Positions 55,191 to 62,591 of a stretch of DNA of 64,000 bases are shown piece by piece. Below the pieces are notes generated by a model. It searched no databases. It saw only the letters and a program-made list of their open reading frames with translations, and was not told where the DNA came from. The position numbers were made by a program, and so were the translations under genes. This stretch comes from Deltaproteobacteria bacterium. Lineage in GTDB: Bacteria; Myxococcota_A; Polyangia; JAAYKL01. The stretch is taken from NCBI GenBank assembly GCA_030595125.1, contig JAUVDV010000015.1:1-64000 (forward strand), in the 5' to 3' direction. Numbering within the stretch: position 1 is the first letter of the stretch; each line of letters begins with the position of its first letter.

Positions 55191-55681
55191 AGGTCAGCAT
55201 TATGCACGTGGTGCCCGTTCCCGTCGAAAAGGCGATCAGCGCTTACGGCGACATGGAGTTTTACACGGCGCGACAGAAGGACGCCGGGGCGATTACTATC
55301 GATGTCCTGGAGACCGAGGATCTCCCGGATGAAAAGTTTCGTTTCAGGGTCAGGGTCACCGAGCCGTCGCGGGTACCGAGCTTTCTTCGCAAGTCAGATG
55401 TGGACACCTATGTGGACGACAGCGTGCTCGATACCACGGCGCAAACTCTGACCTGGAAGATCACGCCGTCGGTGGCGGCCGATATATTCAAGATGAGCGG
55501 GCGTGTGGATTTTGCGGCGCAGGATGATTCGACCCGCGTGACCTACAACGTGACCATGGAGGTGAAGATCCCGCTGCTGGGCAAGAAGGCCGAAAAGCAC
55601 GGTCTCTCAAGGACCGAGGATGCGTGCGCGCAGCAGTCGGCTTTCCTGGAAAAGTGGATCAACGAGCAATCGTCGTCTTGA
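55187..55681 (+). CDS. DUF2505/SRPBCC-like small protein
   Basis: 164 aa. VSIMHVVPVPVEKAISAYGDMEFYTARQKDAG, a long beta meander (LTWKITPSVAADIFKMSG, STRVTYNVTMEVKIPLLG) and a C-terminal helix (ACAQQSAFLEKWI) give the START/Bet v1-like fold, closest in my memory to DUF2505. Such proteins bind hydrophobic ligands. It is translationally coupled to the AAA ATPase and its end overlaps the convergent hydrolase gene by about 20 bp. Confidence 0.7.
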   Translation: MKVSIMHVVPVPVEKAISAYGDMEFYTARQKDAGAITIDVLETEDLPDEKFRFRVRVTEPSRVPSFLRKSDVDTYVDDSVLDTTAQTLTWKITPSVAADIFKMSGRVDFAAQDDSTRVTYNVTMEVKIPLLGKKAEKHGLSRTEDACAQQSAFLEKWINEQSSS

Positions 55682-56435
55682 TAAGGTCGAACAGGTCGGA
55701 CTGCATGCTGTCGCTAATGGTGTGACCTCTTCGCGAATACTCCTTCAGTTCGGCATCCCATCCCTTTTCGCTAAGCAGCTTGACGGTTTTTCGGGCGGGC
55801 TCGATGGGAATTATTTCGTCCATATCCCCGTGGAGCGCGCGGATCGGGACGGACTTTGTCGGGCCCGGAGATTTTCCATCTATCAGGGTTTGTGGAATGG
55901 CGCCGCTCACCGGTATCGTCGCCCGGATTTTTTCCGGATGCCGCACGGCAACGGCAAAGGAGATCGCCCCGCCCTGGGAGAATCCGGTGACAACGGGTTT
56001 GCCCTTCATTGGGACGTTGACGGAAAGCCAGTCGAGCAGGTTGCCGATCAGATCGGCCGCCGCGCCGATCCCTTCTCCGAGGGATTTGCTTGCCCGGTAT
56101 GGGAGACGCACGAAAAACCAGGAGAAGCCGGGGCCGTGTGCGGCGGGAGCTCTCGGCGCGATGACCCTGGCCTCGATGGGAAGGGTTTCATAGAGGCTGA
56201 TGAAGTTTCTCGGAGTATCCCCCAGACCGTGGATCGCAAGAACCACCGGTAGCTTCTCTTTCGTGTCCGCCCCCGCGGACAGGTATTCGAGGTATTCGAG
56301 AGGAGGCGCCGTTTTCTCGGCAACCGCTTTTTGAGTCGACGTCCCGGACGACGTCTGCGCAACCTCCGACCTCGTGCATCCAGCGACTGCCGCCAGCAGC
56401 ACCAGACCCAGAAAAAGATTTCTAATGCCGATCAT
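55659..56435 (-). CDS. Carboxylesterase/phospholipase-type alpha/beta hydrolase lipoprotein
   Basis: 258 aa. Lipobox AVAGC. The alpha/beta hydrolase fold has LAIHGLGDTPRNF, nucleophile Ser in VTGFSQGGAISFA, and Asp/His in LHGDMDEIIPI and RRGHTIS, placing it near the PF02230 phospholipase/carboxylesterase family. Anchored in a membrane it may cut acyl esters of lipids or proteins. Its 5-prime leader GATGGAGGTGGGCGAAG and first residues MIGIRNLFLGLVLL are shared with unrelated lipoproteins at 61635-63881. Confidence 0.88.
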   Translation of the reverse strand: MIGIRNLFLGLVLLAAVAGCTRSEVAQTSSGTSTQKAVAEKTAPPLEYLEYLSAGADTKEKLPVVLAIHGLGDTPRNFISLYETLPIEARVIAPRAPAAHGPGFSWFFVRLPYRASKSLGEGIGAAADLIGNLLDWLSVNVPMKGKPVVTGFSQGGAISFAVAVRHPEKIRATIPVSGAIPQTLIDGKSPGPTKSVPIRALHGDMDEIIPIEPARKTVKLLSEKGWDAELKEYSRRGHTISDSMQSDLFDLIKTTIAR

Positions 56436-56502
56436 CTTCGCCCACCTCCATCTTACGGAACGAATATATCATCTTTGTGGGATGTTTGTCGTTTGACGTT
56501 TG

Positions 56503-56536
56503 TCCGCCGTCGCTCGCTGTCGCGAGCTATGGCGGA
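56503..56536. repeat. Two-part palindrome in the divergent gap before the ABC-F gene
   Basis: TCCGCC-gtc-GCTCGC-tgtc-GCGAGC-tat-GGCGGA: two perfect 6-bp stems separated by matched 3-base bulges. It lies between divergent starts and has no T tract. Either a dispersed palindromic repeat or a regulator site. Confidence 0.6.
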
Positions 56537-56652
56537 TGATCGTTGCCAAACTTGTTATAGTGTGTCTGGCACCCATGCGGAAGGCCACTTGAGTTATCGA
56601 TTTTCAGTGTGTAGTAACCTCAGATGACGGTGCGGCGGAACAAGGCAACACA

Positions 56653-58446
56653 ATGGCGCTGATTGCCCTGAGAAAAGTAAATATCTCTTTCGGGGGGGCA
56701 GCCCTGCTGGATGCGGTCGATCTGCGCATCGAGCCCGGCGAGCGGGTGTGCCTGGTCGGACGAAACGGCGCGGGCAAGACGACGCTGATGAGAATCATCT
56801 CCGGGGAAATCACGCCGGACTCGGGGGTTGTGGAAACCGGTGAATCGGTGAGAATTGCGGGGCTGCCCCAGGATGTTCGCGAAGACCTGAGCGGCACCTG
56901 TTTCGACGTGGTGGCCGGCGGGCTGGATGAAGCGATCGCTCCCAAGGAGGAGCAGCTCCATCGCGTAAACGAGGTGATCTCCCGCCTGAGCCTGGATGGC
57001 CCTTCCCGCGTGGACGAGCTGTCCGGTGGGCTCAAGCGCCGTGCGTTGCTGGCGCGTGCCCTCGTGAGCGAACCGGACATCCTGCTGCTCGACGAGCCGA
57101 CCAATCATCTCGATCTGGAATCGATCGAATGGCTGGAGCAGTTCTTGTTGCGGTACAAAGGAACCCTGCTCTTCATCACCCACGACAGGTATTTCCTGCA
57201 GCGCCTGGCGACGCGGATTATCGACCTGGACAACGGCAAGCTCACGAGCTGGCCGGGTGATTTCGCCTCCTATAAAAAAAAGAAACACTCCGCGCTGGAG
57301 GTGGAAGAACAAAACCAGATCCGCTTCGACAAAAGAATAGCCGAAGAAGAGATCTGGATCCGCAAGGGGATCAAGGCGAGGCGAACCCGCAATGAAGGCC
57401 GGGTGCGAGCGCTCCAGAAGATGCGCGACATCGTGCAACAGCGACGCGTACGTGCCGGTGCGGCGCAGATCCACATTCAGGAGGCGGGGCGGACGAGCAA
57501 GAAGGTCGTTGCGCTGAAGGACACGTCTTTTCGCTACGGGGATGGTCCGACGATCATCGAGGACTTTTCGACCACCGTGTATCGGGGTGACAAGATCGGC
57601 ATCGTAGGCAAGAACGGCTCGGGCAAGACCACGTTGATCCGGCTGATGCTCGGGGATCTGAAGCCCAGCCAGGGTACCGTGACGATCAGCGAGCAGCTCG
57701 AGGTCGCCTACCTGGGTCAGCTCAGACATCAGCTGGACGAAGAAAAGACCGTGATCGACAACGTGCTATCCTCCGGTGATCAGGTGATCGTCGATGGCCG
57801 ACCCCGGCATATCATCACCTACCTTCAGGATTTTCTCTTTTCCCCCGACCGGGCAAGAAGCCCAGCCTGGGTGCTTTCCGGTGGTGAGAAAAACAGGTTG
57901 TTGCTGGCAAAGCTCTTCACCAAGCCCGCCAACGTGCTTGTGTTGGACGAGCCGACGAACGACCTGGATACTGAAACCCTGGAGCTGCTCGAAGAACGCA
58001 TTCTCGAGTTCAACGGCACTGTGTTGTTGGTCAGCCACGATCGCGCATTTCTGAACAACTCCGTGACGAGCACTCTCGTGTTCGAAGACGGGGGAAGCAT
58101 CGGTGAATACTCTGGCGGATACGACGATTGGATGTCACAAAAAGCCCCGCAGGCCAGGACCCATCGAGCCAAACCCAGGACAAGGCCCCGCCCGAAGAGA
58201 CCACCGCAGCCACGCAGATTGACCTTCAAGGAAAAGCACGAGCTCGAACAGCTGCCGTCGAAGATCGAGGCGCTGGAAGCGGAGCAGGCCCGGTTGCACG
58301 CGGATATGGCGGATCCCGATTTCTATCGAAATAGCGGCGACAAGATTGCGCCCGCAACCAGTCGATTGGAAGAGATCGAATCGCAACTCAAAACGGCCTA
58401 CGGTACCTGGGAGGAACTGGAATCGATCAAGGAGGACGGGAAATAA
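56653..58446 (+). CDS. uup: ABC-F family ATPase (Uup-like)
   Basis: 597 aa. Two ABC domains without membrane segments: GRNGAGKTTLM, LSGGLKRRALLARAL, DILLLDEPTNHLD in the first; GKNGSGKTTLIRLM, LSGGEKNRLLLAKLF, LVLDEPTNDLD in the second, joined by a charged P-site-tRNA-interaction-motif-like linker (about 245-300). A basic, then coiled-coil C-terminal extension (about 520-597) is the Uup hallmark. Uup relatives act on ribosomes and on branched DNA stability. Its last 54 coding bases plus the stop region are duplicated at 60013. Confidence 0.9.
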   Translation: MALIALRKVNISFGGAALLDAVDLRIEPGERVCLVGRNGAGKTTLMRIISGEITPDSGVVETGESVRIAGLPQDVREDLSGTCFDVVAGGLDEAIAPKEEQLHRVNEVISRLSLDGPSRVDELSGGLKRRALLARALVSEPDILLLDEPTNHLDLESIEWLEQFLLRYKGTLLFITHDRYFLQRLATRIIDLDNGKLTSWPGDFASYKKKKHSALEVEEQNQIRFDKRIAEEEIWIRKGIKARRTRNEGRVRALQKMRDIVQQRRVRAGAAQIHIQEAGRTSKKVVALKDTSFRYGDGPTIIEDFSTTVYRGDKIGIVGKNGSGKTTLIRLMLGDLKPSQGTVTISEQLEVAYLGQLRHQLDEEKTVIDNVLSSGDQVIVDGRPRHIITYLQDFLFSPDRARSPAWVLSGGEKNRLLLAKLFTKPANVLVLDEPTNDLDTETLELLEERILEFNGTVLLVSHDRAFLNNSVTSTLVFEDGGSIGEYSGGYDDWMSQKAPQARTHRAKPRTRPRPKRPPQPRRLTFKEKHELEQLPSKIEALEAEQARLHADMADPDFYRNSGDKIAPATSRLEEIESQLKTAYGTWEELESIKEDGK

Positions 58447-58472
58447 TGACTTCCACTCCTTGGGAAGGGGCG
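58383..58472 (+). repeat. 90-bp repeat, original copy at the ABC-F 3-prime end
   Basis: Covers the last codons of the ABC-F gene and 26 bases beyond. It matches 60013-60102 with about two mismatches. Includes a copy of the 31-bp GGAAATAATGACT motif at 58438-58468. Confidence 0.9.
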
Positions 58473-58518
58473 GACATATTTGGAGGGATCCCGCGCGGGA
58501 TCTTGTCGTCGAATTGGT

Positions 58519-59373
58519 ATGATGTTAATTCTTCGCGTCAGAACAATGCCGAGCATACTAACCAACAATATCACCCTGACGGTGTTGGCTGTCGTTACCT
58601 GGGCAGGATGCGGACCCGTGCCGGCAACACCCGCCGAGGCGCCGGATTCACCCACCGAGGCGCCGACCACACCCGTCACGGAAAACAAGGCCGAAATTCC
58701 CGCAGAGTCGGCCGTGGATACCCGCCTGCTTGAGGTTGCGCTCTCTCTGCCGGACTTCAACGGCTGGACCGTGGTTCCGGTGGCGCAGTTCAGCAGCGGG
58801 CTTCGCCACGCGGTCATCGTCTGGCCGGCCATCAGTCCTGGTGGAACCGTGGAGGACGACGACGTGGTGGGAGTCACACTGGAGCGAACAACCGACGGCT
58901 CGTACCGGCTGGCAGACACCCCGGGGAGCCGCGATGTATGGAGTTCACGCTGGCGCAACCGGGGGAGCAGCGATATTTCACCGGTAGCCCGCGAACTGGG
59001 CGGCTCGGAGGGAGAGGTGCGTGAACGCTTGGAGGGAGCGCCGCTGGACGAACTCGGGGCGCTGCTCGAATCTACAACTCACGAGTTCGCCGCCGAAGTG
59101 GCGCGAGGTAATCGCGACCTGGCGAAACGAGCGGCCTCCAGGTTTTCCCGCCTGGTAGCCCTGCCGCAGGTCGTGTTCGATGACTGGCCCTGGAACATCC
59201 TGCAGAAAGCCGCTACCGGAAGGCTGCAGATTCAGCACCTCGGCACAAGGCTTGTCGACGGCTATGCGAAAATCGATATCTTGATCACCGTACCGGACCG
59301 ACCGGCGTACAAGGGGACAATACCCGCAGTAAAAGTGAGCAAGAACCGCTGGGTCATCATCGGAACATACTGA
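58519..59373 (+). CDS. Putative lipoprotein of unknown function
   Basis: 284 aa from ATG 58519; ribosome sites are poor for all candidate starts (58480, 58519, 58546). Signal with lipobox TWAGC, then a Pro/Glu/Thr-rich linker (about 37-65). The mature part has VALSLPDFNGWTVVPV, a helical middle with REGxREHRE-type charged segments, and a C-terminal beta-rich part (YAKIDILITVPDRPAYKG, NRWVIIGTY). No family recognised. It lies between copies of the 31-bp repeat. Confidence 0.6.
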   Translation: MMLILRVRTMPSILTNNITLTVLAVVTWAGCGPVPATPAEAPDSPTEAPTTPVTENKAEIPAESAVDTRLLEVALSLPDFNGWTVVPVAQFSSGLRHAVIVWPAISPGGTVEDDDVVGVTLERTTDGSYRLADTPGSRDVWSSRWRNRGSSDISPVARELGGSEGEVRERLEGAPLDELGALLESTTHEFAAEVARGNRDLAKRAASRFSRLVALPQVVFDDWPWNILQKAATGRLQIQHLGTRLVDGYAKIDILITVPDRPAYKGTIPAVKVSKNRWVIIGTY

Positions 59374-59396
59374 TCCGCTTTTTCCGCGTTAGGGCC

Positions 59397-59427
59397 CGGA
59401 AATAATGACTTCCACTCCTTAGGAAGG
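59397..59427 (+). repeat. 31-bp repeat copy 2
   Basis: Motif CGGAAATAATGACT + TCCACTCCTTAGGAAGG, containing the inverted repeat CTTCC-N8-GGAAG. Further copies at about 58438-58468, 59983-60013 and 60068-60098. Confidence 0.85.
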
Positions 59428-59430
59428 CCC

Positions 59431-59667
59431 TTACTTTATGGGCAACGAATCATCTTCAAGATAGAAAATCTCCTCGATGGTCAAATTGAAAAATTTTGAG
59501 ATCTGCCAGGCACGCAGAAGTGAAGGTATTGTTTTTCCCGTCTCAATAGCGCAAACCGCCTGTTTGGAGAGCCCGAGCTTTCGTCCGAGTTCTTCCTGCG
59601 TCATTTCTGTGTTCAATAATCTGAGCCTTCGGATTTTGTTTTTGAACATTCGTCTTTCACGGGGCAT
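59431..59667 (-). CDS. Small XRE-family helix-turn-helix regulator
   Basis: 78 aa. RRLRLLNTEMTQEELGRKLG, LSKQAVCAIETGKTIPSLL and ISKFFNLTIEEIFYLEDD match the compact Cro/CI-type regulators (YgzD/YozG-like) best known from Firmicutes. AAGGAGG precedes ATG 59667. It is lower in GC than flanking genes, stands alone between 31-bp repeats, and has the 21-bp repeat array upstream, so horizontal transfer of a small cassette is likely. It may bind that array. Confidence 0.85.
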   Translation of the reverse strand: MPRERRMFKNKIRRLRLLNTEMTQEELGRKLGLSKQAVCAIETGKTIPSLLRAWQISKFFNLTIEEIFYLEDDSLPIK

Positions 59668-59739
59668 ACGATTTCCTCCTTAGAGCCTATCTGCGCAGGC
59701 GCTTATATGAAAAAGTCGGCTTTGCACCTGTCGAGTTAA

Positions 59740-59949
59740 CCTTTTTATTGACTTTGTTAATCTTCTAGTAGACCAGGTTATGCTATTTATTGTAATTGTA
59801 AAGCTTTATATGGATTATATTCGGTTGTTTGTTTACTTTATCTAGCTGTTTATTGATATTGTCCAGTTATTTGTTGATATTTTTCTGCTGTTTATTGTTT
59901 CTGTTCTGCTGTTTATTGATTTTGTTCAGCTGTTTGTTTGCGAAAGTAT
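59740..59949. repeat. 21-bp-period AT-rich repeat array upstream of the XRE gene
   Basis: Ten contiguous 21-bp units begin at 59740, 59761, 59782, 59803, 59824, 59845, 59866, 59887, 59908 and 59929. The best are near GCTGTTTATTGATTTTGTTCA; 59761 is degenerate and 59803/59824 are diverged. On the minus strand one frame reads heptads such as LNKINKQ, LDNINKQ, LDKVNKQ and INKVNKK, interrupted by TAA/TAG codons. No spacers, so not CRISPR. Confidence 0.75.
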
Positions 59950-59982
59950 GGGGACTATTGACTTCCCGTTTGTAAAGAGTCC

Positions 59983-60013
59983 CGGAAATAATGACTCCCA
60001 CTCCTTAGGAAGG
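59983..60013 (+). repeat. 31-bp repeat copy 3
   Basis: Same as copy 2 with one T-to-C change. Its right end abuts the duplicated ABC-F tail exactly. Confidence 0.85.
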
Positions 60014-60102
60014 CAACTCAAAACGGCCTACGGTACCTGGGAGGAACTGGAATCGATCAAGGAGGACGGGAAATAATGACTTCCACTCTTTAGGAAGGGG
60101 CG
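60013..60102 (+). repeat. 90-bp repeat, duplicate of the ABC-F 3-prime end
   Basis: Near-identical to 58383-58472, including the TAA stop of the ABC-F gene, but detached from any open frame. Ends one base before the stop of the FG-GAP lipoprotein gene. Confidence 0.9.
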
Positions 60103-60103
60103 T

Positions 60104-61450
60104 TTACGGAATGCAATCGCTCTCCCACCAGGTAATAGTATTATCGTTGTATGCCGCACCGAGCACATCAATGTCGCCGTCACTATCCACGTCGGCGGCG
60201 TATACCGACTGAGCACCATTGACTGCCCCATCCACCGTGTGCTCTGTCCAGACGGTCCCGTCTCCTGTGCTGTTCGTCCACCAGATGATGGCATCGGCGC
60301 CATCCAATGCGGCGAGCACGTCCATGTCGCCGTCTCCGTCAACGTCCGCCGCATATACCGACCTGGGACCGTCCAATGCCCCGTCTACAATGTGTTCTGT
60401 CCAGACGGTCCCGTCGCCCACACTGTTCTCCCACCAGGTGATGTCACCGTCGCTATTGGCCGCACCGAGCACGTCCAGATCCCCATCCCCATCCACGTCA
60501 GCGGCGTGTACCGAACAGGCGCCATCGAATGCCCCGTCTACCAGGTGCTCTGTCCAGACGGTCCCGTCTCCTGCGGTGTTCTCCCACCACGTGATGTCAC
60601 TGTCATTTGCAGCCGCACCCAGCACGTCCACATCGCCGTCTCCGTCAATGTCCGCCGCATATACCGAATAGGCAGCGTCAAATGCCCAATCCACCGAGTG
60701 CCCTGTCCAGGTTGATCCATCACCGGCCGAGTTCTCCCACCATGCAATTTCATCTTCGATATACGCCGATCCGAGCACGTCCATGTCGCCGTCTCCGTTA
60801 ACGTCCGCCGCGTATACCGAAGAGGCGCCACCAGATAACCAGACTATATTATTCTCGACCCATGCGGTGCCGTCACCCGTGGTGTTCTCCCACCAGGTAA
60901 TGTGATGGTCCCAGTACGCCGATCCGAGCACGTCCATGTCCCCGTCGCCGTCGATGTCCTCTGCGTGTACCGACCAGGCGCCATCGAATGCCCCGTCCAC
61001 TGTATGCTCTATCCAGATGGTACCGTCTCCTGCGATGTTCTCCCACCAGGCGATGTCATTGTCATTTGCAGCCGCGCCGAGCACGTCCATGTCCCCGTCG
61101 CCGTCAATATCGGCGGCGTATATCGATTGAGCGCCGGCGAATGCATTATCCACAATATGCTCGGTCCAATTGGGAACACAGAAGCCAGTGGCTGTATCCG
61201 TGTTTGTGTCTGTGTCTGTGTCTGAATCGGTTCCCGTGTCGGTGTCTGTGTCTGTTCCCGTATCGGTGTCTGTGTCAGTGTCCGTGTCGATGTCGGTATC
61301 GCTATCGCCGTCGGCGTCGGTATCAACGTCCCCGTCGGAGTCGGAATCGGAATCGGAGTCGGAATCGGAATCGGAGTCGGAATCGGTAGTCCCATCACCG
61401 GGAACGGCCGGCAAGCTTTGGGAACAACCGGCCGCCGCCATGACCAGCAC
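60104..61450 (-). CDS. SD/TD-stalk lipoprotein with seven FG-GAP/VCBS repeats
   Basis: 448 aa as read from GTG 61450. Paralogues suggest that the natural start is ten codons upstream (61480), but that codon is ATT, and an in-frame stop lies just before. The lipobox AAAGC is followed by SQSLPAVPGDG, a Ser-Asp then Thr-Asp stalk (about 22-85) and seven repeats of about 50 residues, each with SVYAADxDGDGDxDVLG and ITWWEN. Seven DxDGDGDxD units predict a calcium-binding seven-bladed beta-propeller, closed by an extra strand NWTEHIVDNAFAG. Likely a surface adhesin-type lipoprotein if the start works. Confidence 0.78.
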   Translation of the reverse strand: MLVMAAAGCSQSLPAVPGDGTTDSDSDSDSDSDSDSDSDGDVDTDADGDSDTDIDTDTDTDTDTGTDTDTDTGTDSDTDTDTNTDTATGFCVPNWTEHIVDNAFAGAQSIYAADIDGDGDMDVLGAAANDNDIAWWENIAGDGTIWIEHTVDGAFDGAWSVHAEDIDGDGDMDVLGSAYWDHHITWWENTTGDGTAWVENNIVWLSGGASSVYAADVNGDGDMDVLGSAYIEDEIAWWENSAGDGSTWTGHSVDWAFDAAYSVYAADIDGDGDVDVLGAAANDSDITWWENTAGDGTVWTEHLVDGAFDGACSVHAADVDGDGDLDVLGAANSDGDITWWENSVGDGTVWTEHIVDGALDGPRSVYAADVDGDGDMDVLAALDGADAIIWWTNSTGDGTVWTEHTVDGAVNGAQSVYAADVDSDGDIDVLGAAYNDNTITWWESDCIP

Positions 61451-61634
61451 CAGACCTGGTAGAAGGTTCTTGATATTAATCCCCGCCTTTCAACTCCTAC
61501 CCCTATGAGTGGTGCCCGAGTCATTTTTGGGAGGTCATTTCCAGGAGAAATATCGAGAGCTCTTGAATAATGAGTCTGCAACTCGCGTGAGGGGTTCATG
61601 CTTTGGGGGTGGTGTCCCGGCTTCTAGCGGTGCC

Positions 61635-62591
61635 CTAAATATACGTCGCGATGCAGTAGAGACCGCTCAGGCGGAACGCGCCGGTGGTGGTCGTCCACTG
61701 CTCGAGCCCCGTGGCGGCATGAAAAACGTGCAGGCTAGCGCCGGACCCCTGCGTAATGATGAGGAGATCGTCGTCCGTTACCGACATGCCCCAGATCCCG
61801 TAGTCATAATTCTCCAGGGCGACCGTGGTATTCGGAGTGCCGGAAGGCAAAGGGTAAACGTCGATATGATCGGCGGAGTGCCAGGCGGTGTACATGGTCT
61901 GGTCATGAATCGTAAACCTGGTGTTTGCTGTAAATATATTAAGGAAGGTCGGATTTAGCGCGACAATATCGCTGAAGGACGAATAAACGAGCAGATTGTC
62001 ATCGTAAGGCGGATCGCCCCCGGTCGGCATGATAACCAGGTCGCCATCCCAGGCAGCCATGGATTTACAATAGGCTCCGTAGGCCGCCTCAAAATCGAAC
62101 TCCTCCGTAGTTCCATTCAAGAGGGAAACCCGGTAGACCATGTCCATGCCACCGTCACAGAAATAGGCATCGTCACCGACAATCGCTATTCCGTTTGAGA
62201 TGGTGAAATCGAAGTAGGGAACCTGAGTGATATTGCACAAGTTTCCCGAGACAACTCCGACGAGCCCCACGTAGTTGTTGTTTGGGAGGTAATGAATAAC
62301 GGAATAGCAGTACCAATCCTCCTGCATGATGGAGTCGCAGGCGGCCGGCCAGGGGATGGTTTCCGTATCAGTGTCGGTATCCGTATCCGTGTCTGTGTTT
62401 GTGTCTGTGTCTGCGTCGGTGTCTGCGTCCGTGTCTGTGTCGCCGTCAGCGTCGGTATCAACGTCCCCGTCAGAATCGGAATCAGAGTCGGAATCGGAAG
62501 TCCCATCACCGGGAACGGCCGGCAAGTTTTGGGAACAACCGGCGGCGGCCAGCAGCACCAGGCACAGTATAAGATTTTTGATGCCGATCAT
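61635..62591 (-). CDS. SD/TD-stalk lipoprotein with propeller-like C-terminal domain
   Basis: 318 aa from ATG 62591, which shares its A with the stop of the previous gene (TGATG). Signal MIGIKNLILCLVLLAAAGC, then SQNLPAVPGDG as in the FG-GAP paralogue, a Ser-Asp/Thr-Asp stalk (about 32-75), and a 240-residue beta-rich domain with repeats around GIAIVGDDAYFC, MAAWDGDLVIMPTGG, FTIHDQTMYTAWHS and GMSVTDDDLLIITQGSG. This looks like a PQQ/YncE-type propeller lacking cofactor motifs. Function unknown; surface display is likely. Confidence 0.72.
   Translation of the reverse strand: MIGIKNLILCLVLLAAAGCSQNLPAVPGDGTSDSDSDSDSDGDVDTDADGDTDTDADTDADTDTNTDTDTDTDTDTETIPWPAACDSIMQEDWYCYSVIHYLPNNNYVGLVGVVSGNLCNITQVPYFDFTISNGIAIVGDDAYFCDGGMDMVYRVSLLNGTTEEFDFEAAYGAYCKSMAAWDGDLVIMPTGGDPPYDDNLLVYSSFSDIVALNPTFLNIFTANTRFTIHDQTMYTAWHSADHIDVYPLPSGTPNTTVALENYDYGIWGMSVTDDDLLIITQGSGASLHVFHAATGLEQWTTTTGAFRLSGLYCIATYI

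Larger units (their letters stand above)
59668..60103. other. AT-rich gene-free region with repeats
   Basis: 436 bases without a recognised gene: the upstream region of the XRE regulator (59668-59739), the 21-bp array, 31-bp repeat copy 3 (59983-60013) and the duplicated ABC-F tail (60013-60102). Confidence 0.7.

Noticed and set aside
59740-59949. Possible CRISPR array
   Set aside because: Units are contiguous 21-bp imperfect repeats without unique spacers, and no cas gene is present.
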